From positions 1 to 64,000 of the forward strand of contig QAMW01000015.1 in the NCBI GenBank assembly GCA_003150235.1: 64,000 nucleotides of DNA, in the 5' to 3' direction. The position numbers and the translations under genes were made by a program. Source of the DNA: Bacteroidales bacterium. GTDB taxonomy: Bacteria > Bacteroidota > Bacteroidia > Bacteroidales > Muribaculaceae. Within the stretch, counting starts at the first letter, position 1. Every line of letters begins with the position of its first letter. Below the pieces are notes generated by a model, which saw nothing but the letters and a program-made list of their open reading frames with translations, was not told the DNA's origin and did no database searches. Positions 41,854 through 51,083 of this stretch are shown piece after piece.

Positions 41854-43407
41854 TTATAGAGGTATGTTACCGTGCTTTTTAGCGGGATTGGTCACCTTCT
41901 TGGTGGCAAGTTGCTGGAGGGCGCGGATTACGCGGAAGCGTGTGTTGCGCGGTTCGATTACGTCGTCGATATAGCCGTAACGCGCAGCATTGTAGGGATT
42001 GCAGAACAGCTTGTTGTATTCCGCTTCCTTTTCGGCGAGTACCTTTGCGGGGTCTTCCGCCTCTTTTGCTTCGCGGGCATAGAGCACCTCGACAGCTCCG
42101 GCTCCACCCATGACTGCGATTTCGGCTGTCGGCCATGCGTAGTTCATGTCGCCGCGCAGCTGCTTGCAGCTCATCACGATGTGGCTTCCGCCATAGCTCT
42201 TGCGGAGGGTTACTGTCACCTTGGGTACTGTCGCCTCACCGTAAGCATAAAGCAGTTTGGCTCCGTGGAGGATTACACCATTGTATTCCTGACCTGTGCC
42301 GGGAAGGAAGCCCGGTACGTCAACGAGTGTCACCAGAGGTATGTTGAACGCGTCACAGAAGCGTACGAAGCGCGCTCCCTTGCGTGAAGCGTTGCTGTCA
42401 AGCACACCGGCGAGATACTTGGGCTGGTTGGCGACGATACCTACCGACTGTCCGTTCATGCGGGCGAAACCTACGATAAGATTTTTCGCATAGTTGCTCT
42501 GGATTTCCAAGAACTCACCGTTGTCGACAATCGCGCTGATTACCTCATACATGTTGTAGGGCTTGGTGGCGCTGTCGGGGATGATGTCGTTTAGAGAGTC
42601 CTCAAGACGATCAATCGGGTCGGTGCATTCTACCAACGGCGGCTCCTCGAGGTTGTTCTGAGGAATGTAGCTGAAGAGCTTGCGGATGATTTTGAGAGCT
42701 TCCTCGCCATCTTCGGCTGCAAAGTGTGCCACACCGCTCTTGCAGGCGTGTACCTCTGCGCCTCCGAGGGCTTCCTGGGTTACATCCTCGCCGGTCACGG
42801 TCTTTACCACCTTCGGTCCGGTAAGGAACATATAGGAGATGCCCTTTGTCATGATGGTGAAGTCGGTGAGGGCGGGGGAGTAGACCGCACCGCCGGCACA
42901 CGGACCGAGAATACCTGAAATCTGGGGGATTACACCGGAAGCCATGATGTTGCGCTGGAATATCTCCGCATAGCCTGCAAGGGCATTGATACCTTCCTGG
43001 ATACGTGCGCCTCCCGAGTCGTTAAGTCCGATTACCGGGGCTCCCATCTTCATCGCCATATCCATTACCTTGCATATCTTGAGTGCCATGGTCTCTGACA
43101 GTGAACCTCCGAATACGGTGAAGTCCTGTGCGAAGACATAGACAAGGCGACCGTCGATTGTTCCGTAGCCGGTCACAACGCCGTCGCCGAGATAACTTTT
43201 CTTTTCCTGTCCGAAATTGGTGCAACGATGACGGACAAACATGTCGAGCTCTTCAAAGGAGCCTTCGTCGAGCAGCTGGGCTATACGCTCGCGTGCTGTG
43301 TATTTGCCTTTGTCATGCTGCTTCTGGATGGCTTTCTCGCCACCTCCTATACGGGCTTGTTCGCGCAAGGCGATAAGCTCCTGTACTTTTTCAAGCTGTG
43401 TGCTCAT
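41854..43407 (-). CDS. mmdA: Methylmalonyl-CoA decarboxylase carboxyltransferase subunit
   Basis: 517 aa carboxyltransferase (PccB/MmdA type). The N half has ITxRERIAQLLDEGSF, SGGARIQEGINALAGY and GPCAGGAVYSPALTDF; the C half has GFLPGTGQEYNGVILHGAKLLYAY. It moves CO2 from methylmalonyl-CoA to the biotin carrier. It is the second gene, 37 bases after mce. Confidence 0.95.
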   Translation of the reverse strand: MSTQLEKVQELIALREQARIGGGEKAIQKQHDKGKYTARERIAQLLDEGSFEELDMFVRHRCTNFGQEKKSYLGDGVVTGYGTIDGRLVYVFAQDFTVFGGSLSETMALKICKVMDMAMKMGAPVIGLNDSGGARIQEGINALAGYAEIFQRNIMASGVIPQISGILGPCAGGAVYSPALTDFTIMTKGISYMFLTGPKVVKTVTGEDVTQEALGGAEVHACKSGVAHFAAEDGEEALKIIRKLFSYIPQNNLEEPPLVECTDPIDRLEDSLNDIIPDSATKPYNMYEVISAIVDNGEFLEIQSNYAKNLIVGFARMNGQSVGIVANQPKYLAGVLDSNASRKGARFVRFCDAFNIPLVTLVDVPGFLPGTGQEYNGVILHGAKLLYAYGEATVPKVTVTLRKSYGGSHIVMSCKQLRGDMNYAWPTAEIAVMGGAGAVEVLYAREAKEAEDPAKVLAEKEAEYNKLFCNPYNAARYGYIDDVIEPRNTRFRVIRALQQLATKKVTNPAKKHGNIPL

Positions 43408-43444
43408 GTGGTGTTATTATATAATGAGTATTTTATCGGGGTTA

Positions 43445-43864
43445 TTACTTGTTGGGGTCTTCGCAAAGCTCAATCAATGTGCCGAAAGTCGACTTCGGGT
43501 GAAGGAACGCGATGTTTAGGCCTTCAGCTCCCTTGCGGGGTGCCTTGTCGATAAGGCGGCAACCTTTTTCCTCTGCCTCGGCGAGAGCGTTTGCAACGCC
43601 GTCCTCGATGGCGAAAGCCATGTGCTGAATGCCGCCGCGACCGCCGTTGTTGGCGATATACTTTGAAATGGCGCTATCTTCGCTGGTGCCTTCAAGAAGC
43701 TCTATTTTGGTCTGACCTACCTTGAAGAATGCTGTGCGTACTTTCTGGTCGGGAACTTCTTCAATTGCAAAACATTTGATACCGAATGTCTTTTCGTAGA
43801 ACGGGATTGCCTCGTCGAGCGACGGAACGGCGATGCCGATGTGTTCGATGTGAGAAATATTCAT
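43445..43864 (-). CDS. mce: Methylmalonyl-CoA epimerase
   Basis: 139 aa VOC-fold enzyme that interconverts (R)- and (S)-methylmalonyl-CoA. Metal-ligand segments HIEHIGIAV (His), GIQHMAFAI (His) and TLIELCE (Glu) are in place. It heads the operon and supplies the (S) isomer to the decarboxylase, the last step to propionyl-CoA in the succinate-propionate pathway that starts with malate dehydrogenase and fumarate reductase. Confidence 0.95.
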   Translation of the reverse strand: MNISHIEHIGIAVPSLDEAIPFYEKTFGIKCFAIEEVPDQKVRTAFFKVGQTKIELLEGTSEDSAISKYIANNGGRGGIQHMAFAIEDGVANALAEAEEKGCRLIDKAPRKGAEGLNIAFLHPKSTFGTLIELCEDPNK

Positions 43865-44312
43865 TTTATTTTGTTTTTATTTTGGTTGGTTAATAATGAT
43901 TACTTTGGTTACGTTTGATGTCATGACGCAAAATTTGCGTGACATGCCACTTCACGGTTTAAGTTGCAAATTTAATAAATATTGTGGAACTAAACCTGAA
44001 AATCAATTTTTTTGTCGTGGAAACACGCTAAATATTCCCCGGTTGTCGGGCGTTTATGGCTGTCTGTAGTTTATGCCGGAAGTAAAACTGGCGTAAAAAT
44101 GCCATAATGTGAATTTTTGGCAGTCATTGTGAAAAAGTGTCAGATGGCGTGTCACCTTTCTGCAGTCGATTAACTGTTTGCTATTGATTAAATTATGTAC
44201 ATGTCAACCTTTTTGGCACATGATTTGTTTTTCTAATGAATGTCGGACGCCGACAGGCTTCTTAGACATAGGATGAAAATTAAAATATAACCAAAATAAA
44301 AGATAAAGAATT
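43865..44312. other. Divergent region between mce and dnaK
   Basis: 448 bases, no ORF. Contains a TAAATTTG -7 box on the minus strand (43974-43967) for mce, about 100 bases upstream of its ATG, and a 15-base perfect odd palindrome acgcaaaatttgcgt (43926-43940) with partly matching flanks (atgtca.. / ..gacat). On the plus side no TAnnTTTG element was found for dnaK; the only TTTG boxes (for example 44177-44180) lack a partner. A heat-shock-specific promoter for dnaK cannot be named from sequence alone. Confidence 0.55.
43926..43940. promoter_or_regulatory. 15-bp palindrome upstream of mce
   Basis: acgcaaa-a-tttgcgt, perfect around one central base, flanked by tgtcatg on the left and gacatg on the right. 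It lies in the predicted mce leader (about +25 to +40), so it can act as an operator or as a small RNA hairpin. Confidence 0.5.
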
Positions 44313-46223
44313 ATGGGAAAGATTATTGGTATTGACTTAGGAACTACCAACTCCTGCGTTTCGGTACTTGAAGGAAATGACCCCGTTGTTATTCCTAACA
44401 GCGAAGGTCGTAACACTACTCCGTCTATCGTGGCATTTATAGCCGGTGGCGAGCGTAAGGTAGGTGACCCGGCAAAGCGTCAGGCTATCACAAACCCTGA
44501 AGGCACGATTTATTCGATCAAGCGTTTCATGGGTGAAAAATATGATGAGGTTGCTGAAGAGGTTAAGCGTGTGCCTTACGAGGTGGGCAAGGCTGACAAT
44601 GGTACAGTGCGTGTACTTGTTGACGGTCGTGAATATACCCCGCAGGAAATTTCAGCTATGATTCTTCAGAAGATGAAGAAGACTGCCGAGGATTATCTCG
44701 GACAGACTGTTGACGAGGCTGTGATTACAGTGCCCGCTTACTTTAACGACTCTCAGCGTCAGGCTACCAAGGAAGCCGGCGAGATTGCCGGACTGAAGGT
44801 GCGCCGTATCGTGAACGAGCCTACCGCAGCCGCCCTTGCCTATGGTCTTGACAAGAGCGACAAGGATCAGAAAATTGCTGTGTTTGACCTCGGTGGCGGT
44901 ACATTTGATATTTCTATCCTTGAACTTGGCGACGGCGTGTTTGAGGTTAAGTCGACCAACGGTGACACTCACCTTGGCGGTGATGACTTTGACCATGTAA
45001 TCATTGACTGGCTTGCCGACGATTTCCAGCAGGAATATGGTGTTGACCTCCGCAAGGATGCTATGGCTCTCCAGCGTCTTAAGGAAGCAGCCGAAAAGGC
45101 AAAGATTGAGCTTTCAAGCTCTACCACTACTGAAATCAACCTGCCATATATCATGCCGGTTGACGGTGTCCCCCGTCACCTTGTGAAGACTTTGACCCGT
45201 GCAAAGTTCGAGCAGCTTGCCGACAAGCTTATCCAGGCTACAATCAAGCCTTGCGAGCAAGCATTGAAGGATGCCGGTCTTACCGCAAAAGATATCGATG
45301 AGGTTATTCTCGTCGGCGGTTCTACCCGTATCCCCGCAATCCAGGACATCGTAAGCAAGTTCTTCGGCAAGACTCCTTCCAAGGGTGTTAACCCCGATGA
45401 GGTTGTGGCTGTCGGTGCCGCTATCCAGGGTGGTGTATTGTCAGGCGATGTAAAGGACGTGCTTCTTCTTGACGTTGTGCCTCTGTCAGTTGGTATCGAG
45501 ACTCTCGGTGGCGTGATGACCAAGCTTATCGAAGCAAACACTACCATTCCTACCCGCAAGAGCGAGGTATTCTCAACCGCTGCCGACAATCAACCTTCGG
45601 TTGAAATCCACGTGCTTCAGGGTGAGCGTCCCCTTGCAAAGGATGACAAGACACTCGGTAAGTTCCACCTCGACGGAATCGCACCCGCACCCCGTGGCAT
45701 ACCGCAGATTGAAGTTACATTTGAAATTGATGCCAACGGTATCCTTAACGTATCAGCAAAGGATAAGGCTACAGGCAAGGAGCAGAGCATACGTATTGAG
45801 GCTTCATCCGGTTTGACCGATGCCGAAATCAAGCGTATGAAAGACGAGGCTGCCGCCAATGCAGCTGCCGACGAGGCTGAAAAGCAGCGTATCGACAAGC
45901 TGAACCAGGCAGATACCGTAATCTTCCAGACTAAGAAGCAGCTTGAAGAACTTGGCGCAGCTATCCCCGCCGACAAGAAGGCTACAATCGAGAACGCTCT
46001 CAAGCGTCTTGAGGATGCTCACAAGGCTCAGGATGTGGCTGCTATCGAACCCGCCATCGCTGAAATCCAGAAAGCATTCGGCGAGGCTCAGCAGGATATC
46101 CTCAACGCCCAGCAGCAGGCTCAGGCAGGCGCACAGCCCGGTGCCAACCCCGGCGCAGGCAGCGCACCTCATGCAGGCGGCGACGACCATGTGACCGACG
46201 TCGACTTCGAGGAGGTGAAGTAA
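44313..46223 (+). CDS. dnaK: Molecular chaperone DnaK (Hsp70)
   Basis: 636 aa. The ATPase domain begins GKIIGIDLGTTNSCVSV and has FDLGGGTFDISIL and the second GGSTRIPAIQ motif; the substrate-binding domain and a Gly/Ala/Gln-rich C-terminal tail ending DVDFEEVK follow. It stands alone: dnaJ and grpE are not adjacent. It is followed by a strong terminator. Confidence 0.98.
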   Translation: MGKIIGIDLGTTNSCVSVLEGNDPVVIPNSEGRNTTPSIVAFIAGGERKVGDPAKRQAITNPEGTIYSIKRFMGEKYDEVAEEVKRVPYEVGKADNGTVRVLVDGREYTPQEISAMILQKMKKTAEDYLGQTVDEAVITVPAYFNDSQRQATKEAGEIAGLKVRRIVNEPTAAALAYGLDKSDKDQKIAVFDLGGGTFDISILELGDGVFEVKSTNGDTHLGGDDFDHVIIDWLADDFQQEYGVDLRKDAMALQRLKEAAEKAKIELSSSTTTEINLPYIMPVDGVPRHLVKTLTRAKFEQLADKLIQATIKPCEQALKDAGLTAKDIDEVILVGGSTRIPAIQDIVSKFFGKTPSKGVNPDEVVAVGAAIQGGVLSGDVKDVLLLDVVPLSVGIETLGGVMTKLIEANTTIPTRKSEVFSTAADNQPSVEIHVLQGERPLAKDDKTLGKFHLDGIAPAPRGIPQIEVTFEIDANGILNVSAKDKATGKEQSIRIEASSGLTDAEIKRMKDEAAANAAADEAEKQRIDKLNQADTVIFQTKKQLEELGAAIPADKKATIENALKRLEDAHKAQDVAAIEPAIAEIQKAFGEAQQDILNAQQQAQAGAQPGANPGAGSAPHAGGDDHVTDVDFEEVK

Positions 46224-46253
46224 GTTTTCGTAAAAGAAAATAAAAAACGATTT

Positions 46254-46296
46254 AGAAGACGCGCATCTTCATTGCGGGATGCGCGTCTTCTCTTTT
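46254..46296 (+). terminator. dnaK terminator
   Basis: 14-bp perfect stem agaagacgcgcatc / gatgcgcgtcttct (46254-46267 with 46278-46291), 10-nt loop, then ctttt. Clean intrinsic terminator 30 bases after the dnaK stop. Confidence 0.93.
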
Positions 46297-46311
46297 AAAA
46301 TATAAAATATT

Positions 46312-46590
46312 ATGATCCGATTGAATTGTGGTCTCATCGCCGAGACCGAAGAAAAACGCAATAAAGCTATAGCTTTGGCTAAAGAACTCGTCGAACTCTC
46401 CTTGCACGATGAAGGGTGTGTGGAATACGACCTCTATGGCTCGTTGACCAATACCGACCGCCTCATGATCTACGAGACATGGAAAGACGAGGCATCACTT
46501 AAAGCCCACATGGCTTCCGCCCACTTCCGTCGCCTTGTACCCGAGATAGAAAAGGTCGCCACCCTTACCCTCGAGCAATTCAACTTCTGA
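46312..46590 (+). CDS. ABM-domain putative quinol monooxygenase (YgiN-like)
   Basis: 92 aa single ABM domain: IRLNCGLIAE, then SLHDEGCVEYDLYGS and MIYETWKDEASLKAHMAS, with the usual ferredoxin-like fold pattern. Small ABM proteins of this type oxidise quinols or other aromatics without cofactor, but many members are untested. It is short and stands alone between two terminators. Confidence 0.85.
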   Translation: MIRLNCGLIAETEEKRNKAIALAKELVELSLHDEGCVEYDLYGSLTNTDRLMIYETWKDEASLKAHMASAHFRRLVPEIEKVATLTLEQFNF

Positions 46591-46692
46591 TTCTATAAGG
46601 GGCGATCTGTCTGATAATATGTCTATAGTGGGGCGCGTGAAAGTTCGTACACTATCCGAAGACAAGTAAGGTCCATTCATCCCGTGATAAAG

Positions 46693-46742
46693 TGCAGACT
46701 GCATGATTTTTGATTGCCGTCTGCATTTTTTTGCTAATTTTG
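46693..46742 (+). promoter_or_regulatory. Terminator followed by promoter
   Basis: Hairpin tgcagac / gtctgca (46693-46699 with 46719-46725) with seven T residues ends the ABM unit. Directly after it, TTG (46714-46716), 18 bases, then TAATTTTG (46735-46742) forms a promoter for the small gene at 46837. The -33 element overlaps the terminator hairpin, so transcription from upstream is cut off where the new transcript begins. Confidence 0.75.
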
Positions 46743-46836
46743 CGATAGGATCAATTGCCTTTAGTGCCGCGAATCGGTCTTTGGTCGACATTCCCTATTG
46801 GATTGTCGCGAGCTAAAGGTTGGCGTTGAATAGATT

Positions 46837-47052
46837 ATGTCAGAAGAACAGATGAATAGTTATCGACTTACGTCGATGGAGGAGCCGGGTGACGAGCGGA
46901 TGGCTCAGATTATGCGTGAGGTTGCCGAGGATGCCCGCGAAAGCACCCGCCGGGCTGCCGAGCCTGTTGCTGCCGGGATAGATGCGGCCTCGCATGAGGC
47001 TCGCGCAAGAGTTGAAGAAACCTTAAACAGGCTTCGCAATGGCAGCAAGTGA
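46837..47052 (+). CDS. Small antitoxin-like protein upstream of a truncated P-loop toxin
   Basis: 71 aa, charged and helical: YRLTSMEEPGDERMAQIMRE and a C-terminal Arg/Glu/Ala-rich helix. Short proteins beginning YRLTS.EP.DE.. often precede zeta-toxin-like ATPase genes in Bacteroidota, as here (family recall, not checked). Its last 14 bases overlap the start of the truncated P-loop frame. If it is an antitoxin, its toxin is no longer intact. Confidence 0.6.
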   Translation: MSEEQMNSYRLTSMEEPGDERMAQIMREVAEDARESTRRAAEPVAAGIDAASHEARARVEETLNRLRNGSK

Positions 47053-47170
47053 GCACAAACCGGTGCTGATTGTGATTGCCGGGCCCAACGGGTCGGGCAA
47101 GACTTCCATGACTTCAAAGATTCTGCATCATGAGTGGTTGGAGGATTCGGAATATATTGATATCGGATAA
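47039..47170 (+). pseudogene. Truncated zeta-toxin/AAA-like P-loop fragment
   Basis: A 43-codon frame starting at the ATG 47039, overlapping the preceding gene by 14 bases. It encodes VLIVIAGPNGSGKTSMTSKI (Walker A), then LEDSEYIDIG and a stop at 47168-47170. Full zeta-type toxins are several times longer; a continuation with family residues was not found in any frame after the stop. It is a broken remnant, probably of a toxin-antitoxin module. Confidence 0.7.
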
Positions 47171-47726
47171 TTTTAATGGCTATAAATATCTGAATATAAG
47201 CACAAACGTCACCTAAAGGATGTGCTAAAAATGTACTGATAGCTGAAAATGGAGTAAGAGAGAGAAAGCGTTTTGCTGATATTCAACTGTTGTTTGGAAT
47301 TTTTAATTATGGCGATTTTCGTTGATTTATCGCTTTTAAGGGGTATTGGTGTTGTAGGATGAGGATGCGGAGGTGGGGAAAAGAGAAATTGTTGGAGTTG
47401 GCAGGTCGGGAAATTGCCTTATGACTTTCTCTTTTTCCAGTCTTTTTATTGGAAGATGAGAATGAGTATAGATAGTTATATGTATATCATATCATATCAT
47501 ATAATTAAACTATACTTTATAAAGCAAACACGACCAATATAATCGCCATCTTTGACAAAATGAAACAATGGTAAATTTATTTTTGAAAGATGCGTTGCTA
47601 TCGGCTTGAAATTCAATGGGTATATAATAGCATGGAGGTAATCTTATAAAAAAGTTGATATCGCGTGCAAGGTTTTCATTATCCTCAGATTTAATATAAT
47701 AGAACAACCAATAAAATCACAACGAT
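47171..47726. other. Gene-free AT-rich stretch after the broken TA module
   Basis: 556 bases without a convincing gene. It contains a small tandem repeat, ATATC three times plus ATAT (47484-47502), and an imperfect inverted pair aaaagagaaa / tttctctttt (47379-47388 and 47427-47436). A 65-codon minus-strand frame at 47510-47707 has no family features or start signal. The stretch looks like decayed DNA. Confidence 0.6.
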
Positions 47727-48461
47727 ATGGCAAAACAACATCTTTTATTATCTGTCGTCGGAGTTGTGCTACTCATGATGCTTCCATCATGTATCAATGA
47801 CGACGATTCTTCCGAGTTGCTGAGACCGACGGCACTTGTTACCGTATGTCCTAATGCTGATGGTAGCTTTATAATGCAACTCGACGACGAGACCCAGTTA
47901 GTACCGACGAATCTGAAGTCTTCTCCTTTCGGGACAAAAGAAGTCAGAGCCCTTGTGAACTATACGGAAACTAATGTTTCGCCACAAGACAAAAAAACAA
48001 GGAATGTCGAAGTCAACTGGCTTGACAGCATTCGCACCAAATTACCGGTGGAAACTCTTGGAGAGCAAGATGCCGTCAAGTTTGGGAATGATCCCGTTGA
48101 AATTGTGCAGGATTGGGTTACTGTGGCTGAAGACGGCTATCTGACGCTGCGAATACGCGCTCTATGGAGTTCTCCTCATGCTACCCACATACTTAATCTT
48201 GTGACCGGAACCAATCCGAAAGACCCCTATGAACTTGAATTAAGACACGATGCCAAAGGAGATAAAAACGGAAGTTGGGGAGATGCTTTGATAGCGTTTA
48301 ATCTTAACAAACTGCATGGAGCCGACGCTGGCAAAGCCAAAATAAAACTTAAGTGGAAGTCCTTTACAGGCGATAAATCTGCTGAATTTGAGATAAAGAT
48401 GCGCCCTCTAAAACAAGAAATCGACGCAAATAACATCCAGTATTCCAGTGGCATAGAATAA
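47727..48461 (+). CDS. NigD-like lipoprotein
   Basis: 244 aa with signal peptide and lipobox MLPSC (Cys22). The N-terminal part (ALVTVCPNADGSFIMQLDDE) and C-terminal part (PHATHILNLVTGTNPKDPYE) fit the NigD-like family of Bacteroidota, named from a Prevotella bacteriocin operon. The function is not known; many copies occur outside bacteriocin loci. It is followed after 105 bases by the Ig-like lipoprotein. Confidence 0.85.
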   Translation: MAKQHLLLSVVGVVLLMMLPSCINDDDSSELLRPTALVTVCPNADGSFIMQLDDETQLVPTNLKSSPFGTKEVRALVNYTETNVSPQDKKTRNVEVNWLDSIRTKLPVETLGEQDAVKFGNDPVEIVQDWVTVAEDGYLTLRIRALWSSPHATHILNLVTGTNPKDPYELELRHDAKGDKNGSWGDALIAFNLNKLHGADAGKAKIKLKWKSFTGDKSAEFEIKMRPLKQEIDANNIQYSSGIE

Positions 48462-48566
48462 ATCAGCAAAAAAATCATCTTTCTGATGCAAGATTTTGCA
48501 AAAGGGAGATTTAATAAAATGAGAGCTCTCAAAAAAACAAGTTTCAACTATAAACAAACAACAAAA

Positions 48567-49139
48567 ATGAAAATTACAAAGTTTTTCAAACTCACCGCAG
48601 CAATGCTGGCCTGTGTGTTCGCGATGGCAATCACATCCTGCGACAACGACGATGAACCCAAAGGCCCCGAACTCAAGTTCAACCCTGCTAATGTAGCAGT
48701 GGCTCCCAGTGCAACCGCAACAGTGACGGTAAGTGGCGGTACGGCTCCCTTCACCGTCGCATCGAGCGATGCCAAAATCGCTACGGCAAAAGCCGAAAAC
48801 AGCACCATCACGGTTACGGGCGTAAAGGAAGGTACAGCGACTATCACAGTTACTGATGCCAAGCAGATCAAAGGCAAATTCGCCGTCACTGTCAAGAACG
48901 CTGCCGCCGGCCTTGATTTTGACAAAAAGAGTGTGTCAGTAGCGGTTGGGAAAGAAGAAACCGTAACAGTCAAAGGAGGTACGAAGCCTTTTACCGCAAC
49001 AGCAAAAGATACAAAAATTGCAACCGTTACAGTAAAGGACGACAAAATCACCATAAAGGGCGTAAAAGCCGGAACTACCTCTATTACAGTCACAGACAAG
49101 GACAAGAAAACAGGTACAATCTCCGTTACAGTAAAGTAA
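48567..49139 (+). CDS. Lipoprotein with two bacterial Ig-like (BIG2) domains
   Basis: 190 aa. Lipobox AITSC (Cys24); then two Ig-like repeats, about residues 34-110 and 115-190. Each has the BIG2 pattern (TVTVSGGTAPF.., ITVTGVKEGTATITVTD; then ITIKGVKAGTTSITVTD). Such surface lipoproteins often bind sugars or other cells; the ligand is unknown. I start at MKITKFFKLTAAML (48567), where a signal peptide begins; 27 in-frame upstream codons do not look like a signal peptide. Confidence 0.85.
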   Translation: MKITKFFKLTAAMLACVFAMAITSCDNDDEPKGPELKFNPANVAVAPSATATVTVSGGTAPFTVASSDAKIATAKAENSTITVTGVKEGTATITVTDAKQIKGKFAVTVKNAAAGLDFDKKSVSVAVGKEETVTVKGGTKPFTATAKDTKIATVTVKDDKITIKGVKAGTTSITVTDKDKKTGTISVTVK

Positions 49140-49165
49140 AAAATCCGCGAACCCTTATTGGCGAA

Positions 49166-49196
49166 GGAGAAACGGATGTCATATAACCGTTTCTCC
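49166..49196 (+). terminator. Hairpin between the Ig-like gene and the sigma factor gene
   Basis: Perfect stem ggagaaacgg / ccgtttctcc (49166-49175 with 49187-49196), 11-nt loop, 26 bases after the stop. The T run that follows is weak (ccattctta), so termination is uncertain. Confidence 0.6.
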
Positions 49197-49224
49197 CGAG
49201 CCATTCTTATAAATCAAAGGTCTG

Positions 49225-49776
49225 GTGGTATCCATAGAAACTGACAACGAGGAACAGCTTCTTAACCTTGTCAAACAAGGCGATCCTATGGCTATGAGAA
49301 CGGTATATTCGACATATGTCCGATATCTTGCAGCGATATGTTCTCGTTATATCATTAATGATGAAGATGTGAAAGATGTTCTTCAAGACAGTTTCTTAAA
49401 GATATTTTCAGGTATTCTTTCATTTGAATATCGTGGAAAAGGTTCTCTTAAAGGATGGATAACAAAAATCACTTTTAATGAAACACTGAAATTTCTTCAA
49501 AAAAACAACCGTTTTGAATTTGTTGAAATATCGGAACAAGAGCATGACAAACCGGATGAAGAACCGGATGTAGATGCACTGCCTTCCTCAGTTCTATTCA
49601 AACTTATACGAGAACTTCCCGATGGATACAGAACAATATTCAACTTATATGTCATTGAAAACAAAAGCCATAAAGAAATCGCAAAATTGCTTAACATAAA
49701 AGAAAGCACTTCGGCCTCACAGTTGCACCGCGCTAAATCTTTATTGGCAACTAAAATCAGGCAATATAACTCTTAA
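49225..49776 (+). CDS. ECF-type RNA polymerase sigma factor
   Basis: 183 aa. Region 2 (QLLNLVKQGDPMAMRTVYSTYVR.. NDEDVKDVLQDSFLKIF) and region 4 (LIRELPDGYRTIFNLYVIENKSHKEIAKLLNI) are clear. The start is GTG at 49225; an upstream stop at 49210-49212 leaves no ATG before region 2, and the first internal ATG would cut into it. It is followed after 13 bases by its likely anti-sigma/beta-barrel partner, so the pair is probably a cell-envelope sensing system. Confidence 0.92.
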   Translation: MVSIETDNEEQLLNLVKQGDPMAMRTVYSTYVRYLAAICSRYIINDEDVKDVLQDSFLKIFSGILSFEYRGKGSLKGWITKITFNETLKFLQKNNRFEFVEISEQEHDKPDEEPDVDALPSSVLFKLIRELPDGYRTIFNLYVIENKSHKEIAKLLNIKESTSASQLHRAKSLLATKIRQYNS

Positions 49777-49789
49777 CCCCCATATTACT

Positions 49790-51073
49790 ATGAACGAAGA
49801 TTGGCTACAAAAAGTCCATGACCGAATGACCGACTACGAAATTGACGAGCCGGAAAATCTGTGGGATGCCATAGAATCACAACGAGCTAAAACTTCATCA
49901 ACTTCCCGTCCGATGAAGCGTCCTGTGATGATATGGGTAAAAAGGAGTATCGCTGCCGCCGCAATGATTGCAGTTGTCATATCAGTGGGTATTTATTTAA
50001 TAAATATAAAACAGGAAACATCCCAGCCACCACTGCTGACGAAAGTAAGCGATAATTCTGTGAGCGGTTTGGAAAATCGTCCGCAGAACACAATGGTTCA
50101 CACTGTCCTGGACAAGCAACCGTCTAAAACTCTGATTGCTCAAAACACACTTCCGCCGCATGACTCCGATATGTTGCCAGCCCTGCCGTCTGTGCAAAAA
50201 GAAGTACAGCCGGAGACCGCCGATAATCATCCTTATGAAAATCGGGATAATTCATCTATGGTCGAAGAAAAACCGGTTAAAACCAATGACGCCTCGGAAA
50301 AAGTTGAGCGTATCGAAAAGCAACAATTCCCTTCGAAGACTGATAATGGCTACATTGCTTCAATACCTAAAAAAGCGTCAACCGCGAACAATGTATCCGT
50401 TTCCATATACAGTTCGGGTGGAACCGGTTCTGCATTGAACTACAATTCAAAAGGTGATTCATTTGTAGGTGTAGGAGTTGGGCCGGATGATTCAGACTGG
50501 GCAGACAATCCCTTGTTAGGTATTCTTGTCTTCAATCAAGGCAAAGACATTGAAACGGACATCAAACATCGCCTTCCTATAAGGGCCGGAGTTTCTTTTA
50601 CATATAATTTCAATGAAAGATTCGGCATAGAAACAGGTCTGAGTTATACCAATCTTATCTCTGATGTTAGGGAAGGTAGTGAGAGTCATTATTATACAGG
50701 CGAACAAAAGCTGCATTATATCGGCATCCCTCTCAATCTGAAATACCGTGTATTTTCGTGGAAAAGATTCGATCTCTATGCTTCGACGGGTGCACTTGCA
50801 GAAAAATGCGTTTCTGCAAAACTTGATAAGGATTTCATCCTTGACCACCAAAAGAAGGGAAATGAATCGGAAAATCTGTCCGAAAAGCCTATGCAATGGT
50901 CGGTTAACGCCTCGTTGGGAGTTCAATGCAATCTTGTAAATTCAATGAGTATATTCGTTGAACCCGGAATCAGCTACTATTTCAATGACGGAACAAATAT
51001 CCAGACGATTTATAAAGAAAAGCCCTTGAATTTCAATTTGAATTTGGGTATAAGGTTTACATTTGGAAAATAG
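49790..51073 (+). CDS. Anti-sigma-like / outer-membrane beta-barrel fusion
   Basis: 427 aa. A cytosolic N-terminal part (DWLQKVHDRMTDYEIDEPENLW, residues 4-25), one TM helix at about 51-73, a long low-complexity periplasmic linker (~75-215), and a C-terminal OmpA/porin-like beta-barrel (about 255-427: IRAGVSFTYNFNERFGIETG, ending LNLGIRFTFGK with the typical aromatic last residue). It directly follows the ECF sigma gene by 13 bases. By context the N-terminal piece is a likely anti-sigma domain and the protein would span both membranes (inference). Confidence 0.78.
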   Translation: MNEDWLQKVHDRMTDYEIDEPENLWDAIESQRAKTSSTSRPMKRPVMIWVKRSIAAAAMIAVVISVGIYLINIKQETSQPPLLTKVSDNSVSGLENRPQNTMVHTVLDKQPSKTLIAQNTLPPHDSDMLPALPSVQKEVQPETADNHPYENRDNSSMVEEKPVKTNDASEKVERIEKQQFPSKTDNGYIASIPKKASTANNVSVSIYSSGGTGSALNYNSKGDSFVGVGVGPDDSDWADNPLLGILVFNQGKDIETDIKHRLPIRAGVSFTYNFNERFGIETGLSYTNLISDVREGSESHYYTGEQKLHYIGIPLNLKYRVFSWKRFDLYASTGALAEKCVSAKLDKDFILDHQKKGNESENLSEKPMQWSVNASLGVQCNLVNSMSIFVEPGISYYFNDGTNIQTIYKEKPLNFNLNLGIRFTFGK

Positions 51074-51083
51074 AATAAGAATT

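Noticed and set aside
47510..47707. Possible minus-strand 65-aa gene after the broken TA module
   Set aside because: No signal, domain, promoter box or neighbour that supports it; composition is that of random AT-rich DNA.
48548..49204. Minus-strand open frame of 218 codons opposite the Ig-like lipoprotein
   Set aside because: Created by the repeated ACN/GTN codons of the Ig-like domains on the other strand.
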